A stretch of DNA of 64,000 nt from an uncultured Faecalibacterium sp. (GCA_934512105.1 CAKSWQ010000003.1:1-64000); one strand, 5' to 3'. Positions 1 through 10,563 are shown, numbered from the stretch's first letter. Numbers and translations: made by a program. The notes: generated by a model from the sequence alone, not told the origin.

Positions 1-70
1 CTCTGTTACTGTCTCTGATTGTTCCGGCTGGTTCCGCTTCTGCGGATATGTGCTTTAATCTTGAAAATTG

Positions 71-543
71 CTATAATGTATTCGAAATTTCTTTTTGACG
101 CTCGATCGAGTATATTGGAATTTTATACTCAAAAAGCCATTTTGGACTTAAATTTTTCTGTGCCACACCTTCAGCTGCTTTCATACACTGCTGCTCAAAA
201 TAATCAGAGTTCAACAAATGAAACAGATAAGTTTTTAATACTTTGTCAGGTTCCTTTAAGCGAATACATGAAACGCGTTGGTTCAAAGTAGCTGGAAGAA
301 ATTTTTCCTCGAGTAATGCAGTTCGACCAACATTGCCGGTTAAAGAAATCAAGAGATCGTTCTGTTTTAATTCGTATTTTTTGACATTTTCATCATCGCA
401 TGGATAATATACAGGACTTTTATCTTCGATATATCCTTTTTGAACGTTCGATATACGAATAATTCTCACGCCTGACGTCGTATATTGGTTGCTTTTAAAG
501 GCATAACCATTCAAGATGTCGCAAATCTCTCCCAACTTCGCCA

Positions 544-544
<1 letters not shown>
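71..544 (-). CDS. hsdS: Type I restriction-modification specificity subunit, single-TRD (short) HsdS
   Basis: The 157-aa product begins like an HsdS target-recognition domain (MAKLGEICDIL) and ends with a conserved-region motif (IPIYSIERQKEIS) that normally precedes the long coiled-coil spacer. Full HsdS proteins are about 400 aa with two TRDs; this one stops right after the first. The chosen ATG overlaps the hsdM stop by one base (TGATG), so the two are translationally coupled; a GTG one codon upstream is also possible. HsdS sets the DNA target of the HsdM methylase and HsdR nuclease. The sequence left of the stop (1-70) does not continue the spacer in this frame, so this is either a half-size HsdS that acts as a dimer or one cut by recombination. 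Confidence 0.75.
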
Positions 545-2076
<1,532 letters not shown>

Positions 2077-2239
2077 GCGCTCCTCCTGAATGTTTGCTAA
2101 TCGCAAACGCTTTGCATCTCGAATTTTTGGTGATAATATCACAATTTTATTATAGCAGTGTACGGTTGCATTTTCAATGTAGAGTGTTTAGCAGAAGAGC
2201 TTTCTTTATCGCAAGGCAAGAAACATTCAAACAGCATAT

Positions 2240-2620
2240 TTGCGATATATCGACCCGGAACGTGTCCAGCAAAACATCTATTGGGATTGTTATAACGGCA
2301 TCCGTTCTGCCTTGCAGCCCAAAAATGTGGATAGTCTGGCCGACACCTTTGAAGAAGTCGAAAAGCTCTACTACAAACTGCATTACACCAACTTCACCGA
2401 AAAGCAGAATGAACGCAACGCCAAAATCCGGCACACAGAACGAAACCGCTCCACCGAAGATTTGCTTGCCAGCAAGAAAACCTGCCCTGAAGAAAGCATC
2501 TATCAGCTTGGAACGCTGGAAAGTCACGCTTTTGCCTATGAACAAATCTCGGCCTGTTGCGACCGAAACTGTGAAATCTTTGGATTATACGAAAAACATC
2601 TTGCAGACAATTCCGAATAA
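2240..2620 (+). CDS. Hypothetical protein, possibly a truncated gene remnant
   Basis: This open frame encodes a hydrophilic product of about 126 aa (RYIDPERVQQNIYWD at its start) with protein-like composition, but no recognised domain. The only start is a TTG at 2240 with no clear ribosome site, and an in-frame stop lies at 2189-2191, so the 5' end may be lost. It ends 7 bases before the xis start, in the strip between hsdM and the xis/int module. It may be a real small gene of the left element or a decayed fragment. Confidence 0.35.
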   Translation: MRYIDPERVQQNIYWDCYNGIRSALQPKNVDSLADTFEEVEKLYYKLHYTNFTEKQNERNAKIRHTERNRSTEDLLASKKTCPEESIYQLGTLESHAFAYEQISACCDRNCEIFGLYEKHLADNSE

Positions 2621-2627
2621 CGATACA

Positions 2628-2849
2628 ATGGAAGTGGTCACTCAAACCAATGCCGTCAAGTCTCCGACTGACAGCCTGAAAGCCACAACACTGGTGTACA
2701 CGGTGGAGGAAATTGCGCAGATGCTGGCCATCAGCCTGCGCTCTGCCTACAACCTGTGCAACAGCACTACCGAATTCCGTGTTCTGCGGGTAGGCGGAAG
2801 CATCCGCGTCCCGAAAGACAGTTTCGATGCGTGGCTCCGGGCAGCTTGA
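2628..2849 (+). CDS. xis: Excisionase-like helix-turn-helix protein of the left element
   Basis: The 73-aa product from ATG 2628 has the core VYTVEEIAQMLAIS followed by SAYNLCN and ends in FDAWLRAA. This is the winged-helix DNA-binding-domain pattern of excisionases (MerR/HTH_17 type). It closely resembles the protein at 15540-15839 (VYRVEEIAQLLAIS). It sits 15 bases upstream of the integrase, the usual xis-int order. The open frame extends upstream; a TTG at 2580 would add a segment resembling the N-terminus of the second Xis, so the start is uncertain. Expected role: bending attL/attR DNA to favour excision by the adjacent integrase. Confidence 0.75.
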   Translation: MEVVTQTNAVKSPTDSLKATTLVYTVEEIAQMLAISLRSAYNLCNSTTEFRVLRVGGSIRVPKDSFDAWLRAA

Positions 2850-2864
2850 AAAAGGAGATAACGT

Positions 2865-4250
2865 ATGGCATATATTACGAAACGCGGCAGCTCCTATGGC
2901 GTCCGCTATACTTACCAAGACGAGCAGGGCAAAAACTGCAACAAATGGGAAAGTTTTTCCACGAAAGAGGAGGCAACAAACCGCAAAAAACAAATCGAAC
3001 ACGAACTTGCAAACGGAACTTTTCTGATTCCGTCCACCATTACCGTCAAAGAATTTTTGATGGAGTGGCTTCCCAAGCAGTGCAACAAGCACAAATGGGC
3101 ACCCTGCACCTATCAATCCAATCTGGGAACGGTCCAGAACCTCATTATTCCGTATATCGGCGATATGCAGATGCAAAAGCTCAAGCCTTACCATCTGGAG
3201 GACCTGTATGCCACTCTTGGCAAAACGCCCTGCGGCCAGTATCTTGAGGGCAAAAAGCAGGTTCTTTCGGAAAAGCAGAAGCAGCGTTTTCTCTCCGGCA
3301 CGACCATCCACGAGGTGCATCGCCTGCTGCGGACAGCGTTCCAATACGCGGTGGAGTGGGGCATCCTCATCAAAAGCCCCGTTCCGGTGGACAGCCCTAA
3401 AAAATCGATTCAAGAGCGCGCCATCTGGGACGCGGACGAGATGTGGGCCGCACTTGCCAGCATGGAGGACCCGATCCTGCATCTGGCAGTCCATCTTACG
3501 CTGGTGGGCGCACTGCGTGAGGGCGAAGTCGCTGGCCTGACCCCGGAAGACCTTGATTTTGAGGGAGCAGACGGCACCGGCACGTTCCGCATCAACAAGT
3601 GTATGCAGCGTGTCCAAAAGATATCGCTGGCAAAAACGGGCAAGGACTGCATCTTGCAGGAATTTGAAGATAAGCGTGAGGGCAGTACCACAACGCTGGT
3701 GCTTAAAAAGACTAAAACTGCATCTTCCAACCGAACCATCTTCATGACGGCAGTGTTGAAAGAAGAACTGAAACACTGGCTAAAGCGTTTGGAAATGGAC
3801 GAAGCCGTTGAGCCGGAACGCTACCGCAACAGCGGGATGCTCCTGCGCCTGCCCAACGGTCTGGCGGTAGAGCCGATCCTTATCCGCAAGAAGTTCATCA
3901 AGTGGCAGGACGAACACCCGGAATTCACCCGCATCGTGTTTCACGGCCTGCGGCATTCCAGCGCCACCTACCAGCTGATGATCTCCGGCGGTGATGTGAA
4001 AGCGGTACAAGGCACAACGGGCCACGCCAGTGCCAATCTGCTGGTCAACACCTATGCGCACATCCAGCAGGATTCCCGCAAGAAGCTGGGTAAAAGGTTC
4101 GAGGAGGGCTTCTACAAGCCGGGAACTATACCTGCGCAGACTGCCCCGGTTGAAGCAGAACCGACCATCTCCGTGTCGGCTCTGCTGGAGCTTCTGAAGG
4201 ACGCAGACCCCTCTGTAAAAGCGCAGCTTCGCCTGGCTCTGCTGACCTGA
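2865..4250 (+). CDS. int: Tyrosine recombinase/integrase of the left element
   Basis: The 461-aa protein has an AP2-like arm-binding N-terminus (1-60), a SAM-like core-binding domain (about 60-170) and a C-terminal catalytic domain. All catalytic residues are visible: R218 (ALREGE), H360 and R363 (HGLRHSS), H387 (TTGHAS) and the nucleophile Y397 (NTYAH). An AAGGAG ribosome site precedes the ATG. It is colinear with the integrase at 15854-17257, with catalytic residues at identical positions, but clearly diverged in sequence. It lies next to 11-bp repeats and the 90-bp att sequence, so it very likely catalyses integration of the left element into tRNA-Lys. Confidence 0.95.
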   Translation: MAYITKRGSSYGVRYTYQDEQGKNCNKWESFSTKEEATNRKKQIEHELANGTFLIPSTITVKEFLMEWLPKQCNKHKWAPCTYQSNLGTVQNLIIPYIGDMQMQKLKPYHLEDLYATLGKTPCGQYLEGKKQVLSEKQKQRFLSGTTIHEVHRLLRTAFQYAVEWGILIKSPVPVDSPKKSIQERAIWDADEMWAALASMEDPILHLAVHLTLVGALREGEVAGLTPEDLDFEGADGTGTFRINKCMQRVQKISLAKTGKDCILQEFEDKREGSTTTLVLKKTKTASSNRTIFMTAVLKEELKHWLKRLEMDEAVEPERYRNSGMLLRLPNGLAVEPILIRKKFIKWQDEHPEFTRIVFHGLRHSSATYQLMISGGDVKAVQGTTGHASANLLVNTYAHIQQDSRKKLGKRFEEGFYKPGTIPAQTAPVEAEPTISVSALLELLKDADPSVKAQLRLALLT

Positions 4251-4318
4251 ATTGCAAAAAATAGCACGAATTGCAGAGTAATTCACGGACTTACTCCATC
4301 TGACACGAAAAATGCGGA

Positions 4319-4362
4319 CCGTGCAAAAACCGTGCAGAGACCGTGCAAAGGGCGTACAAAAG
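4319..4362 (+). repeat. Four 11-bp tandem repeats, likely integrase arm sites of the left element
   Basis: Four consecutive 11-base units start at 4319, 4330, 4341 and 4352, with consensus CCGTGCAAAAA (the third and fourth are degenerate). They lie between int and the att copy, where arm-binding sites of tyrosine integrases are found. They differ from the GTGTGCAAAAA units of the right element. Confidence 0.6.
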
Positions 4363-4447
4363 GAAAATCCCACGAGGAATCTTACGATTCTTCGTGGGAT
4401 TTTGGTGCGCTCGAGGGAACTCGAATCCCTGGCCCTCTGATTAAAAG
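4358..4447 (+). repeat. 90-bp direct repeat, copy 1 (att junction between the two elements)
   Basis: This 90-bp stretch is identical to 17368-17457, 13,010 bp away. It contains the terminator hairpin (arms 4364-4381 and 4386-4403) and the 3' 45 bases of tRNA-Lys, and identity ends in the anticodon region. This is the signature of site-specific integration at a tRNA 3' end. It would be the right end of the left element and the left end of the right element at once. Confidence 0.9.
4403..4447 (-). pseudogene. tRNA-Lys 3' fragment
   Basis: The reverse strand carries the last 45 bases of tRNA-Lys (part of the anticodon arm, the T-arm, the acceptor 3' strand and encoded CCA), with no 5' half. It is a by-product of integration, not a functional tRNA. 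Confidence 0.9.
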
Positions 4448-4587
4448 AATCCAAGGTGCATCATTCGTCAAATTTCAAAAGTGCGAAGAAGCGTCAATTT
4501 AATCGAATCATCGTAAAATTCACATTTGCACACACTGCATTATTTGCATCCGGTGTAACGCCTTGCAACCGTTATCCATCTATTCAG

Positions 4588-4630
4588 GTGTGCAAAAAGT
4601 GTGCAAAAAGTGTGCAAAAATGTGCAGACG
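4588..4630 (+). repeat. Tandem 11-bp repeats at the left end of the right element
   Basis: Three perfect tandem copies of GTGTGCAAAAA start at 4588, 4599 and 4610, followed by a partial unit (TGTGCAGACG). The same unit recurs at 17330-17360, at the other end of the element. They are probable integrase or excisionase arm sites. No gene is seen in the rest of 4448-4727. Confidence 0.65.
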
Positions 4631-4727
4631 GGCAAAACAAAGCCCAATGGACAAATCAACCACCGGTTTTATGGCAGGGTTTAGGACATCCGAACAGACA
4701 CCGTTTGATATAGAAATGAGGTTCACA

Positions 4728-4976
4728 ATGAACAAACTACTTTCCTGCCGCTACAACACGGACACCAACTGGGTGGAAGCCCGGTTTGAAGACGGCACTG
4801 TCGTCGCCCTCGACTGCATCGCCGTGGAGGATGAGTACGGCAACACCCCGGAACAGCGGGCAGAGTTGGACTGGCTGCTCTACAACAAGCCCTTGGAGTA
4901 TGCCCAGATGGTGCTGGGTGGAGGGATGGAGCGTTATCTGTCGCTTGGCTGTGACCACGGCAGACTGGAAGATTGA
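4728..4976 (+). CDS. Small conserved protein, DUF6061-like
   Basis: The 82-aa protein (MNKLLSCRYNTDTNWVEA, then FEDGTVVALDCIAVEDE) resembles the DUF6061 family, which is common in Firmicute mobile elements and has no known function. That assignment is from memory. The start at 4728 has a weak AGG eight bases upstream; an in-frame ATG at 4716 would add four residues. It is the first gene inside the right element and is followed by a strong terminator at 5112. No signal peptide or membrane segment. Confidence 0.6.
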   Translation: MNKLLSCRYNTDTNWVEARFEDGTVVALDCIAVEDEYGNTPEQRAELDWLLYNKPLEYAQMVLGGGMERYLSLGCDHGRLED

Positions 4977-5111
4977 CATTCCTGCCTGCCGGAGCAACAA
5001 CGCAGGTGTTTCCTGCACAGCAGATGGAATCGTCTCATCTTATCCCCGCAAAGAGAAACAGAGCGTCCCCGGTGGGGAACGCCCTGCGTCTCTTGTGATA
5101 TGTGGATTTTT

Positions 5112-5146
5112 CAGGGTGCGTTCGCAGGACGCACCCTGTTTTTATT
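5112..5146 (+). terminator. Rho-independent terminator after the DUF6061-like gene
   Basis: A perfect 10-bp stem (CAGGGTGCGT/ACGCACCCTG) with a 7-base loop is followed by TTTTTATTTT. Confidence 0.85.
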
Positions 5147-5172
5147 TTGAGTCCTCACCAACTTTTTGAGCT

Positions 5173-7644
5173 TCAGCCCTCTGCTTCCTGAACCAGAATC
5201 GTCAGCTGCTTCTGAACGCTGTCATCTGCTGTGACGGTCAGATGAATTTCACCCGCAGCTTCTCCTGCACGGACCACCGCCATGCAGCAGCCGTCATAGG
5301 TCTCGCTTTCCGGGGTGTCGTAGCGCTCCTCGGAGCAGGGGTTTGCGCTGCCTACGGCTTCCAGAATGCCTGCACCCTCCAGCTCCACCTTCAGGGTGTG
5401 CTTGGTGTGCAGATCTGCGGTGCCATTTGCGTCCACGAATTGGATCATCACAAAGGCGGCATCCTCACCGTTGGCTTGCAGGGTCTTGCGGTCTGCCGTA
5501 AGGGTCAGCTGTGCATTCTGTGCGGTGCGCAGCGTGAACTCGCCGTCGCACACACCGCCGGTATAGCCCACAGCCTTCAGCTCGCCGGGAGCGTAGGGCA
5601 CGCTGTAGGTGGCGGTAAAATCCACCACGGTGCGGCGACCCAGAGAAGCACCGTTCAGGAACAGTTCCACTTCCTCCGAGGCGGAGTACACATCCACCGA
5701 AGCCGTCTGTTCCTCAAAACCGGGCCATGTCCAACTGGAAAGGTTATCCTTGAACATCCAAGGGGTCTTGCTGGAGGTCTGACCGTTGTGCTCCATCCGC
5801 AGCACTGCCAGATAAGGTGCCTTCCGCAGACCGTAAACGATCTCCCGCAGATAGCTGATGGGGCGGCGGTTGCCCAGCAGATCCAGATCTCCAATATAGG
5901 CGGTGCGTTCCGGGTAAATGCTGCTGAAGTTGGCGCCGCCATCGTAATGGAAGATGCCGCAGCCTGCCTCCCCCAGATAATCGTAGCCAGCCCATGTGAA
6001 GTCGCCGATCATGTGAGGATTCTCCTCCACGATGCGCCACAGCCGCACGATATCTGCCGGGTAGGTCTCGGTGCCCAGCACTGTCTTGTACGGGTGCAGT
6101 TCATGTTCCAGCACGTGGCGTCCGGTAAGGTAGTTCAGACCGATCACATCGCAGGAATCCTCGCAGCCGGACAGCGCCTCGGTCAGCAGCGGATGGGTGG
6201 CAAAATAGTCGCCCTTTTCTCCGGACATCAGGCTCATAAAGCTGTTCAGGGCATTGCTGCCGCCGCCATCGCCACCGGAGGGACCGGGCTGCACCGGGAA
6301 CTTTCGCATCACGTCCCCCATGATCTCCCGCAGACGGTAACCGGCTGCCATGAGGCCGTTAAGGGCGTTGGTGGTGTAGCGGGTGGGGTCCAGCTCCCGG
6401 AAGGTGTTGCAGAGCCGACGGTTGGTCTCTGCTCCGCTTTCCGAGCCCGCCTCGGAGATTTCGTTGCCCACACAGTACAAAATAACACTGGGATGGTTGT
6501 AGTCCTTTGCCACCATCTTTTGAATGGTGGGCTTCCAGTCCTGCTCAAAGTACAGAGCATAGTCGTAGGGATTTTTCCGCACGTTCCATACATCGCTCAG
6601 CTCATCCATCACCAGCACACCGTACCGGTCGCAGGCATCCAGCAGCGCCCGCCCTGCCGGGTGATGGGAGGAGCGGATGGCGTTGAAGCCCGCTTCCTTC
6701 AGTTGACGGATGCGACGCTCCTCGGCATCGGGCAGGGTGGCTGCACCCAGAATGCCGTTGTCGTGGTGGATGCAGGCACCCCGCAGCTTGACGGTCTGCC
6801 CGTTGATGCGTACCCCATGCACTGCATCGATGCTCAGGGTACGGATGCCGAAGCTGGTCTCTTCCCGGTCCAGTTCTTCCTCGTCCTCCAGCACCTGCAT
6901 GGTGCTGGTGTAGAGGTTGGGGTCCTCCGGGCTCCACAGAGTCGGGCTGTCCACGCAGTACCGGAAGGAAACGGTTCTGCTTTCGCCGGGCTGGAGCAGA
7001 AGGTTCTGCCGGTCGGTGAGCACTGCCGTGCCTTCCCGGCAGATGGTCTGCTGCAGGGTCACCCGTTCTGTAACGGTGCTGGCAGACTGCACTTGTGCCG
7101 TCACATCCAGCAGGGCAAAGCCCTCGCCCGCCTCCCGCGTGGTGATACGCACGGTATCCTGCGGCAGATAGACCTTGTTGCCCACCAGCAGCCGCACCGG
7201 GCGGTAGATGCCGCTGCCGGTATACCAGCGGCTGTTTGGTTCCAGACTGTTGTCTGCAATTACCTTCAGCAGGTTGTCGGCACCATATTTCAGGTAGGGA
7301 CCCGCCTCCACGGTAAACTCCGCATAGCCGTTCACGTTCCGGGTCAGCAGCCAGCCGTTCAGGTAGACCAGCGCCGTCTGGTACACGCCCTCAAACACCA
7401 GCGACACCGGCTTGCCTTGCCACGCCTGGGGTGCGGTGAAATGCTTCTGAAAAATGTACTCGCCGCCGGGGTAAAAACCGGTCTGCGCACCGTTTTTCGT
7501 GTCCGGGGTGCGGGCTTCGTGGATCATGGCATCGTAGGGCAGATGCACGGTTTTGGTCTGGGTATTTCCCAGAAAGGAATTCATCCGGGAATTGCCATCG
7601 CCCTTTTCTACCGTCCAATCTGCGTTGAAATTCTGTCGAATCAT
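5173..7644 (-). CDS. Glycoside hydrolase family 2 beta-galactosidase
   Basis: The 823-aa enzyme has the GH2 order: sugar-binding jelly roll (about 1-155), Ig-like domain (about 160-270), TIM barrel (about 275-570) and C-terminal beta domains of the DUF4982 kind. The acid/base Glu395 lies in CVGNEISE and the likely nucleophile Glu526 in LGTETYPAD. No signal peptide is seen, so it probably acts in the cytoplasm on sugars imported by the neighbouring symporter. Its ATG overlaps the symporter stop (ATGA), so the two form an operon opposite the AraC gene. Beta-galactosidase is the likely activity, but other GH2 specificities (beta-glucuronidase, beta-mannosidase) cannot be excluded. Confidence 0.88.
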   Translation of the reverse strand: MIRQNFNADWTVEKGDGNSRMNSFLGNTQTKTVHLPYDAMIHEARTPDTKNGAQTGFYPGGEYIFQKHFTAPQAWQGKPVSLVFEGVYQTALVYLNGWLLTRNVNGYAEFTVEAGPYLKYGADNLLKVIADNSLEPNSRWYTGSGIYRPVRLLVGNKVYLPQDTVRITTREAGEGFALLDVTAQVQSASTVTERVTLQQTICREGTAVLTDRQNLLLQPGESRTVSFRYCVDSPTLWSPEDPNLYTSTMQVLEDEEELDREETSFGIRTLSIDAVHGVRINGQTVKLRGACIHHDNGILGAATLPDAEERRIRQLKEAGFNAIRSSHHPAGRALLDACDRYGVLVMDELSDVWNVRKNPYDYALYFEQDWKPTIQKMVAKDYNHPSVILYCVGNEISEAGSESGAETNRRLCNTFRELDPTRYTTNALNGLMAAGYRLREIMGDVMRKFPVQPGPSGGDGGGSNALNSFMSLMSGEKGDYFATHPLLTEALSGCEDSCDVIGLNYLTGRHVLEHELHPYKTVLGTETYPADIVRLWRIVEENPHMIGDFTWAGYDYLGEAGCGIFHYDGGANFSSIYPERTAYIGDLDLLGNRRPISYLREIVYGLRKAPYLAVLRMEHNGQTSSKTPWMFKDNLSSWTWPGFEEQTASVDVYSASEEVELFLNGASLGRRTVVDFTATYSVPYAPGELKAVGYTGGVCDGEFTLRTAQNAQLTLTADRKTLQANGEDAAFVMIQFVDANGTADLHTKHTLKVELEGAGILEAVGSANPCSEERYDTPESETYDGCCMAVVRAGEAAGEIHLTVTADDSVQKQLTILVQEAEG

Positions 7645-9053
7645 GCCTGTGCCTCTTTCTGGTGTTCAGCGTCCCACTTCTTATTGGCCTTTTCCACATC
7701 AAGGAAAGCCAGCAGCACCGTGATAATGATGCCGATCACGAAGGGGAAGGTGATGTACAGGTTGAAGATCATCCGAATGGCGCTTTCGCTCTGGACCGTT
7801 GCGGTACCCACAAAGCCGCCCAGCTTCAGCAGCCAGCCCACAGCCGCAGTACCGATGCCGCCGCCGACCTTCACGCCCAGAGAGGAGCAGCTGTACATCA
7901 TACCGTCCATGTGGATGCCGGTGGTGCGTGTGGTGTAGCCGCTGGCCTCAGCAATCAGGGCATTCAGAGAGCCACTGAGGGTACCTGCAAAGATGCCCTT
8001 GATGAACATGAACAGCAGGAACATGGAGAGATTCTTCTGCATGGCAAAGTAGATCATGGGAATGCCCAGCACGCTGCTGATGGCGTAGCCCCAGAAGTTG
8101 ACCTTCTGCATACTGCCGGTCTTTTTGATGAGGACAGGCGCAATGGCCAGTGCGATGATAACGGGGAACATCTTCATCATGGAGAACTGACCCAGCAGGC
8201 TGCCATCGCCCCAGTAATAGGTGGCGCAGAACACACCGGCACCGGTGGTCAGGTTGCTCATGATATAGTACACGATGTAGATGGCAAGGATCATCAGGTA
8301 ATACTTGTTGTGGACGAGGACCTTAGCGGTCTCGGCAAAGCCATGCTTTTTCTCCTCGGCAACTGCTTTGCCTTCCTCTGCGGCTTCGCTGGTGTTGTCG
8401 CTCAGTTCTTCCTCCGGCAGTTCTTTAACAGCAAGGCAGCTGATGGTGTTGACCACCAGACCAACGATTGCGAAGATCAGAGCCGTGGTACGCCAGCCTG
8501 CGGCACCGCTGCCGAACTTCTCCACCATGCCGGTAACGGCAAAGCCCATGAAGATGTTGGTGACGACTGCAAACATAAAACGGAAGGAGCCCAGCTGCAC
8601 ACGCTCATTGTTGTTCTTGGTGATCAGTGCCACCAGAGAGGAATAGGCAATGCCGTTGGCAGTGTAGAATACTGCGTTCAGTGCCGTGTACACAATGAAG
8701 AAGTAGATATACTGCATGGTTGTGCTGCCAGCCGGGATGGCAAATAACAAAAACAGGCAAAGGGAAACACCTACCTGACCAAACAGCATCCACGGACGTG
8801 CCTTGCCCAGCTTGGAGTGGGTGCGGTCAATCAGGGTGCCAAAGATCACATCGCTGATGCCGTCCAGAACCTTGGAGGCCAGCATCAAAGAGCCGATGAT
8901 AGCGCTGTCCAGACCCAGCGTTCCGGTCAGATAAAGCAGTACAAAGCTGGAAACCAGACCATAGGAGCAGTTAGAGGCCAGATCGCCGGAACCGTAGGCC
9001 AGCTTCTGATACCATTTCAGATATTTTTTCTCTGTCGTTGCAGTAGCAGACAT
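7641..9053 (-). CDS. GPH-family sugar:cation symporter (MFS fold)
   Basis: The 470-aa integral membrane protein has about 12 hydrophobic segments and the N-terminal signature of glycoside-pentoside-hexuronide symporters (KLAYGSGDLASN, then SDVIFGTLIDRTHSKLGKARPW). A central charged loop rich in Glu (about 215-240) separates the two halves. GAAAGGAG precedes the ATG. It is the first gene of a two-gene operon with the GH2 enzyme and probably imports a beta-galactoside or another glycoside with Na+ or H+. Substrate cannot be read from the sequence. Confidence 0.92.
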   Translation of the reverse strand: MSATATTEKKYLKWYQKLAYGSGDLASNCSYGLVSSFVLLYLTGTLGLDSAIIGSLMLASKVLDGISDVIFGTLIDRTHSKLGKARPWMLFGQVGVSLCLFLLFAIPAGSTTMQYIYFFIVYTALNAVFYTANGIAYSSLVALITKNNNERVQLGSFRFMFAVVTNIFMGFAVTGMVEKFGSGAAGWRTTALIFAIVGLVVNTISCLAVKELPEEELSDNTSEAAEEGKAVAEEKKHGFAETAKVLVHNKYYLMILAIYIVYYIMSNLTTGAGVFCATYYWGDGSLLGQFSMMKMFPVIIALAIAPVLIKKTGSMQKVNFWGYAISSVLGIPMIYFAMQKNLSMFLLFMFIKGIFAGTLSGSLNALIAEASGYTTRTTGIHMDGMMYSCSSLGVKVGGGIGTAAVGWLLKLGGFVGTATVQSESAIRMIFNLYITFPFVIGIIITVLLAFLDVEKANKKWDAEHQKEAQA

Positions 9054-9090
9054 GGGGATTCTCCTTTCAAGACGTGCTGTATCATTCGCA

Positions 9091-9111
9091 GCGACAGAAT
9101 GTGTCTGTCGC
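9091..9111. promoter_or_regulatory. Inverted repeat in the symporter/AraC divergent region
   Basis: A perfect 7-bp inverted repeat (GCGACAG, 7 bases, CTGTCGC) lies 38 bases upstream of the symporter start, inside the 235-bp divergent region. It could be an operator or an mRNA leader hairpin. Another possible signal nearby is TATAAT at 9134-9139 on the + strand. Confidence 0.4.
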
Positions 9112-9288
9112 TTTACATTTTTTCAAAAGCACTCTATAATAAAGCCATCGGCCGCACAGCTTTTACAGAATGTTTTTGTATTGTGCCTATATTTTAGCAA
9201 TTCCGTTCACATTCCACAATGACAGCATCGTGTGCCGCATCTATCAAATTGTATCATATTCGCACATTACAGAAAAGGAGACGCTTTC

Positions 9289-10344
9289 ATGAAACCAGAT
9301 TCCACCAGCTATGAGAATATTTTGGAGGTTGAAAACTGGGGCAGTCAGCTCTCTACCTTCTACAAGATCATGTCCCCGGTGCAGATCACGCTGGAGTCCT
9401 GTACCGGTCTGGGAGAAACCGACCAATACAGCATTCAGATGTTCTCACCGAATGGCTGCTGGCTACATGAAAACTCTATGGACGCTTTGTTCCGTGCGCT
9501 CAGCTCCCGTCCGCTGCACCGTCATGATTATTTTGAGCTGATGCTGGTGCTGGAAGGGGAGGTCATCCAACAGATTGAGGAAAAAGAATACCCCTACCGT
9601 GCCGGGACCTGCTGTCTGGTGAACCGCAGCATCCTCCATAACGAACGCTTCATCGGCCCCGCCAAGCTCTGTTTTATTGGTCTGTCTGTAGATTTTGTCC
9701 GCAGCCTGACGGAATCTGCATCCCTTCAATTATTTGAAGCCGAGCGTCATCTGCCGGAAAATCCCGTTTTGCAGTTCATGCTGGCAAATCTGGGACAGGA
9801 TCTCCGAAAGGAATATCAGGACCTTTTTCCCACACCGGAAAACACCGACAGCGTTCAACCCCTGACAACGCTCATCGCCCGCATGACCCACATCCTGCAC
9901 GAACCCAGTGCCGCCGCCACCTATTATTTGAAAGGCGCACTTTGCGAACTGTTCGATTTTCTGTCGTCCGGGTTCTACGTCACCCCGGTGCACCTGAGCA
10001 GTAGCCCCGAAAGCCTGCTCTTTCTGCGCATCAGCCGTTTGCTGGAGGATACAGATGGCCGGCTGCCTCGCAGTGAACTGGCACGGCTTTTGAATTACAA
10101 TGGCAGCTACCTCAATTCCATCGTCCAGCGTCGCACCGGTCTGTGCCTTTTTGATTACGGCATGACTTTCTGTTTCCAGAAAGCGGAACGGCTGCTGCGG
10201 GAAACAACACTTTCCGTCAGCGAGATCGCCCTACAACTCAAATTTACCAACCGCACCCACTTCTACGAACTGTTCCGGCAAAAGTACGGCATGACCCCGC
10301 AACAATGGCGCAAGATGCAGAAAAGCGCAGAGCACTCTGAATAA
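9289..10344 (+). CDS. AraC-family transcriptional regulator with N-terminal cupin domain
   Basis: The 351-aa protein has a cupin-like sensing domain (about 75-130; HRHDYFELMLVLEGEV) and a C-terminal double helix-turn-helix of AraC type (about 250-345; LSVSEIALQLKFTNRTHFYELFRQKYGMTPQQWR). AAAAGGAG precedes ATG 9289. It is divergent from the symporter/GH2 operon and is probably its sugar-responsive activator. A terminator follows at once. It is the last cargo gene before the mobilization block of the element. Confidence 0.92.
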   Translation: MKPDSTSYENILEVENWGSQLSTFYKIMSPVQITLESCTGLGETDQYSIQMFSPNGCWLHENSMDALFRALSSRPLHRHDYFELMLVLEGEVIQQIEEKEYPYRAGTCCLVNRSILHNERFIGPAKLCFIGLSVDFVRSLTESASLQLFEAERHLPENPVLQFMLANLGQDLRKEYQDLFPTPENTDSVQPLTTLIARMTHILHEPSAAATYYLKGALCELFDFLSSGFYVTPVHLSSSPESLLFLRISRLLEDTDGRLPRSELARLLNYNGSYLNSIVQRRTGLCLFDYGMTFCFQKAERLLRETTLSVSEIALQLKFTNRTHFYELFRQKYGMTPQQWRKMQKSAEHSE

Positions 10345-10364
10345 GGTGCTCTGCACTTTTTGTT
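10328..10364 (+). terminator. Rho-independent terminator of the AraC gene
   Basis: An 8-bp stem (CAGAGCAC/GTGCTCTG) starts inside the last codons of the gene and is followed by CACTTTTTGTTTT. Confidence 0.8.
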
Positions 10365-10563
10365 TTATCTCAATTTCTCAAAACTGTTCCTGTCTAAATA
10401 GCATATCCCATACATAAGTCCTACTATCACCGCTTTACCACAATAAATTTTGCAAAACCATCTTGACGTGCCCTGCGATCCATGATACCCTTTATCGCAA
10501 ATCCCACCAATTTTGTAGAAAAGTACAGAATGGCGAGGATTTATTCCCCATGAAGATTTTTGT

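Noticed and set aside
2094..2627. 5' extension of the left excisionase frame
   Set aside because: The 251-aa frame has no ribosome site at its start and only its last 73 to 90 residues resemble an excisionase.
4588..4620. Short tandem repeats considered as a CRISPR array
   Set aside because: Units are 11 bp with no spacers and no cas genes nearby; position at an att site fits integrase arm sites.
5242..7938. 898-aa open frame opposite the GH2 gene and the end of the symporter gene
   Set aside because: It spans two real genes on the opposite strand and has antisense-type composition with no recognisable domain.
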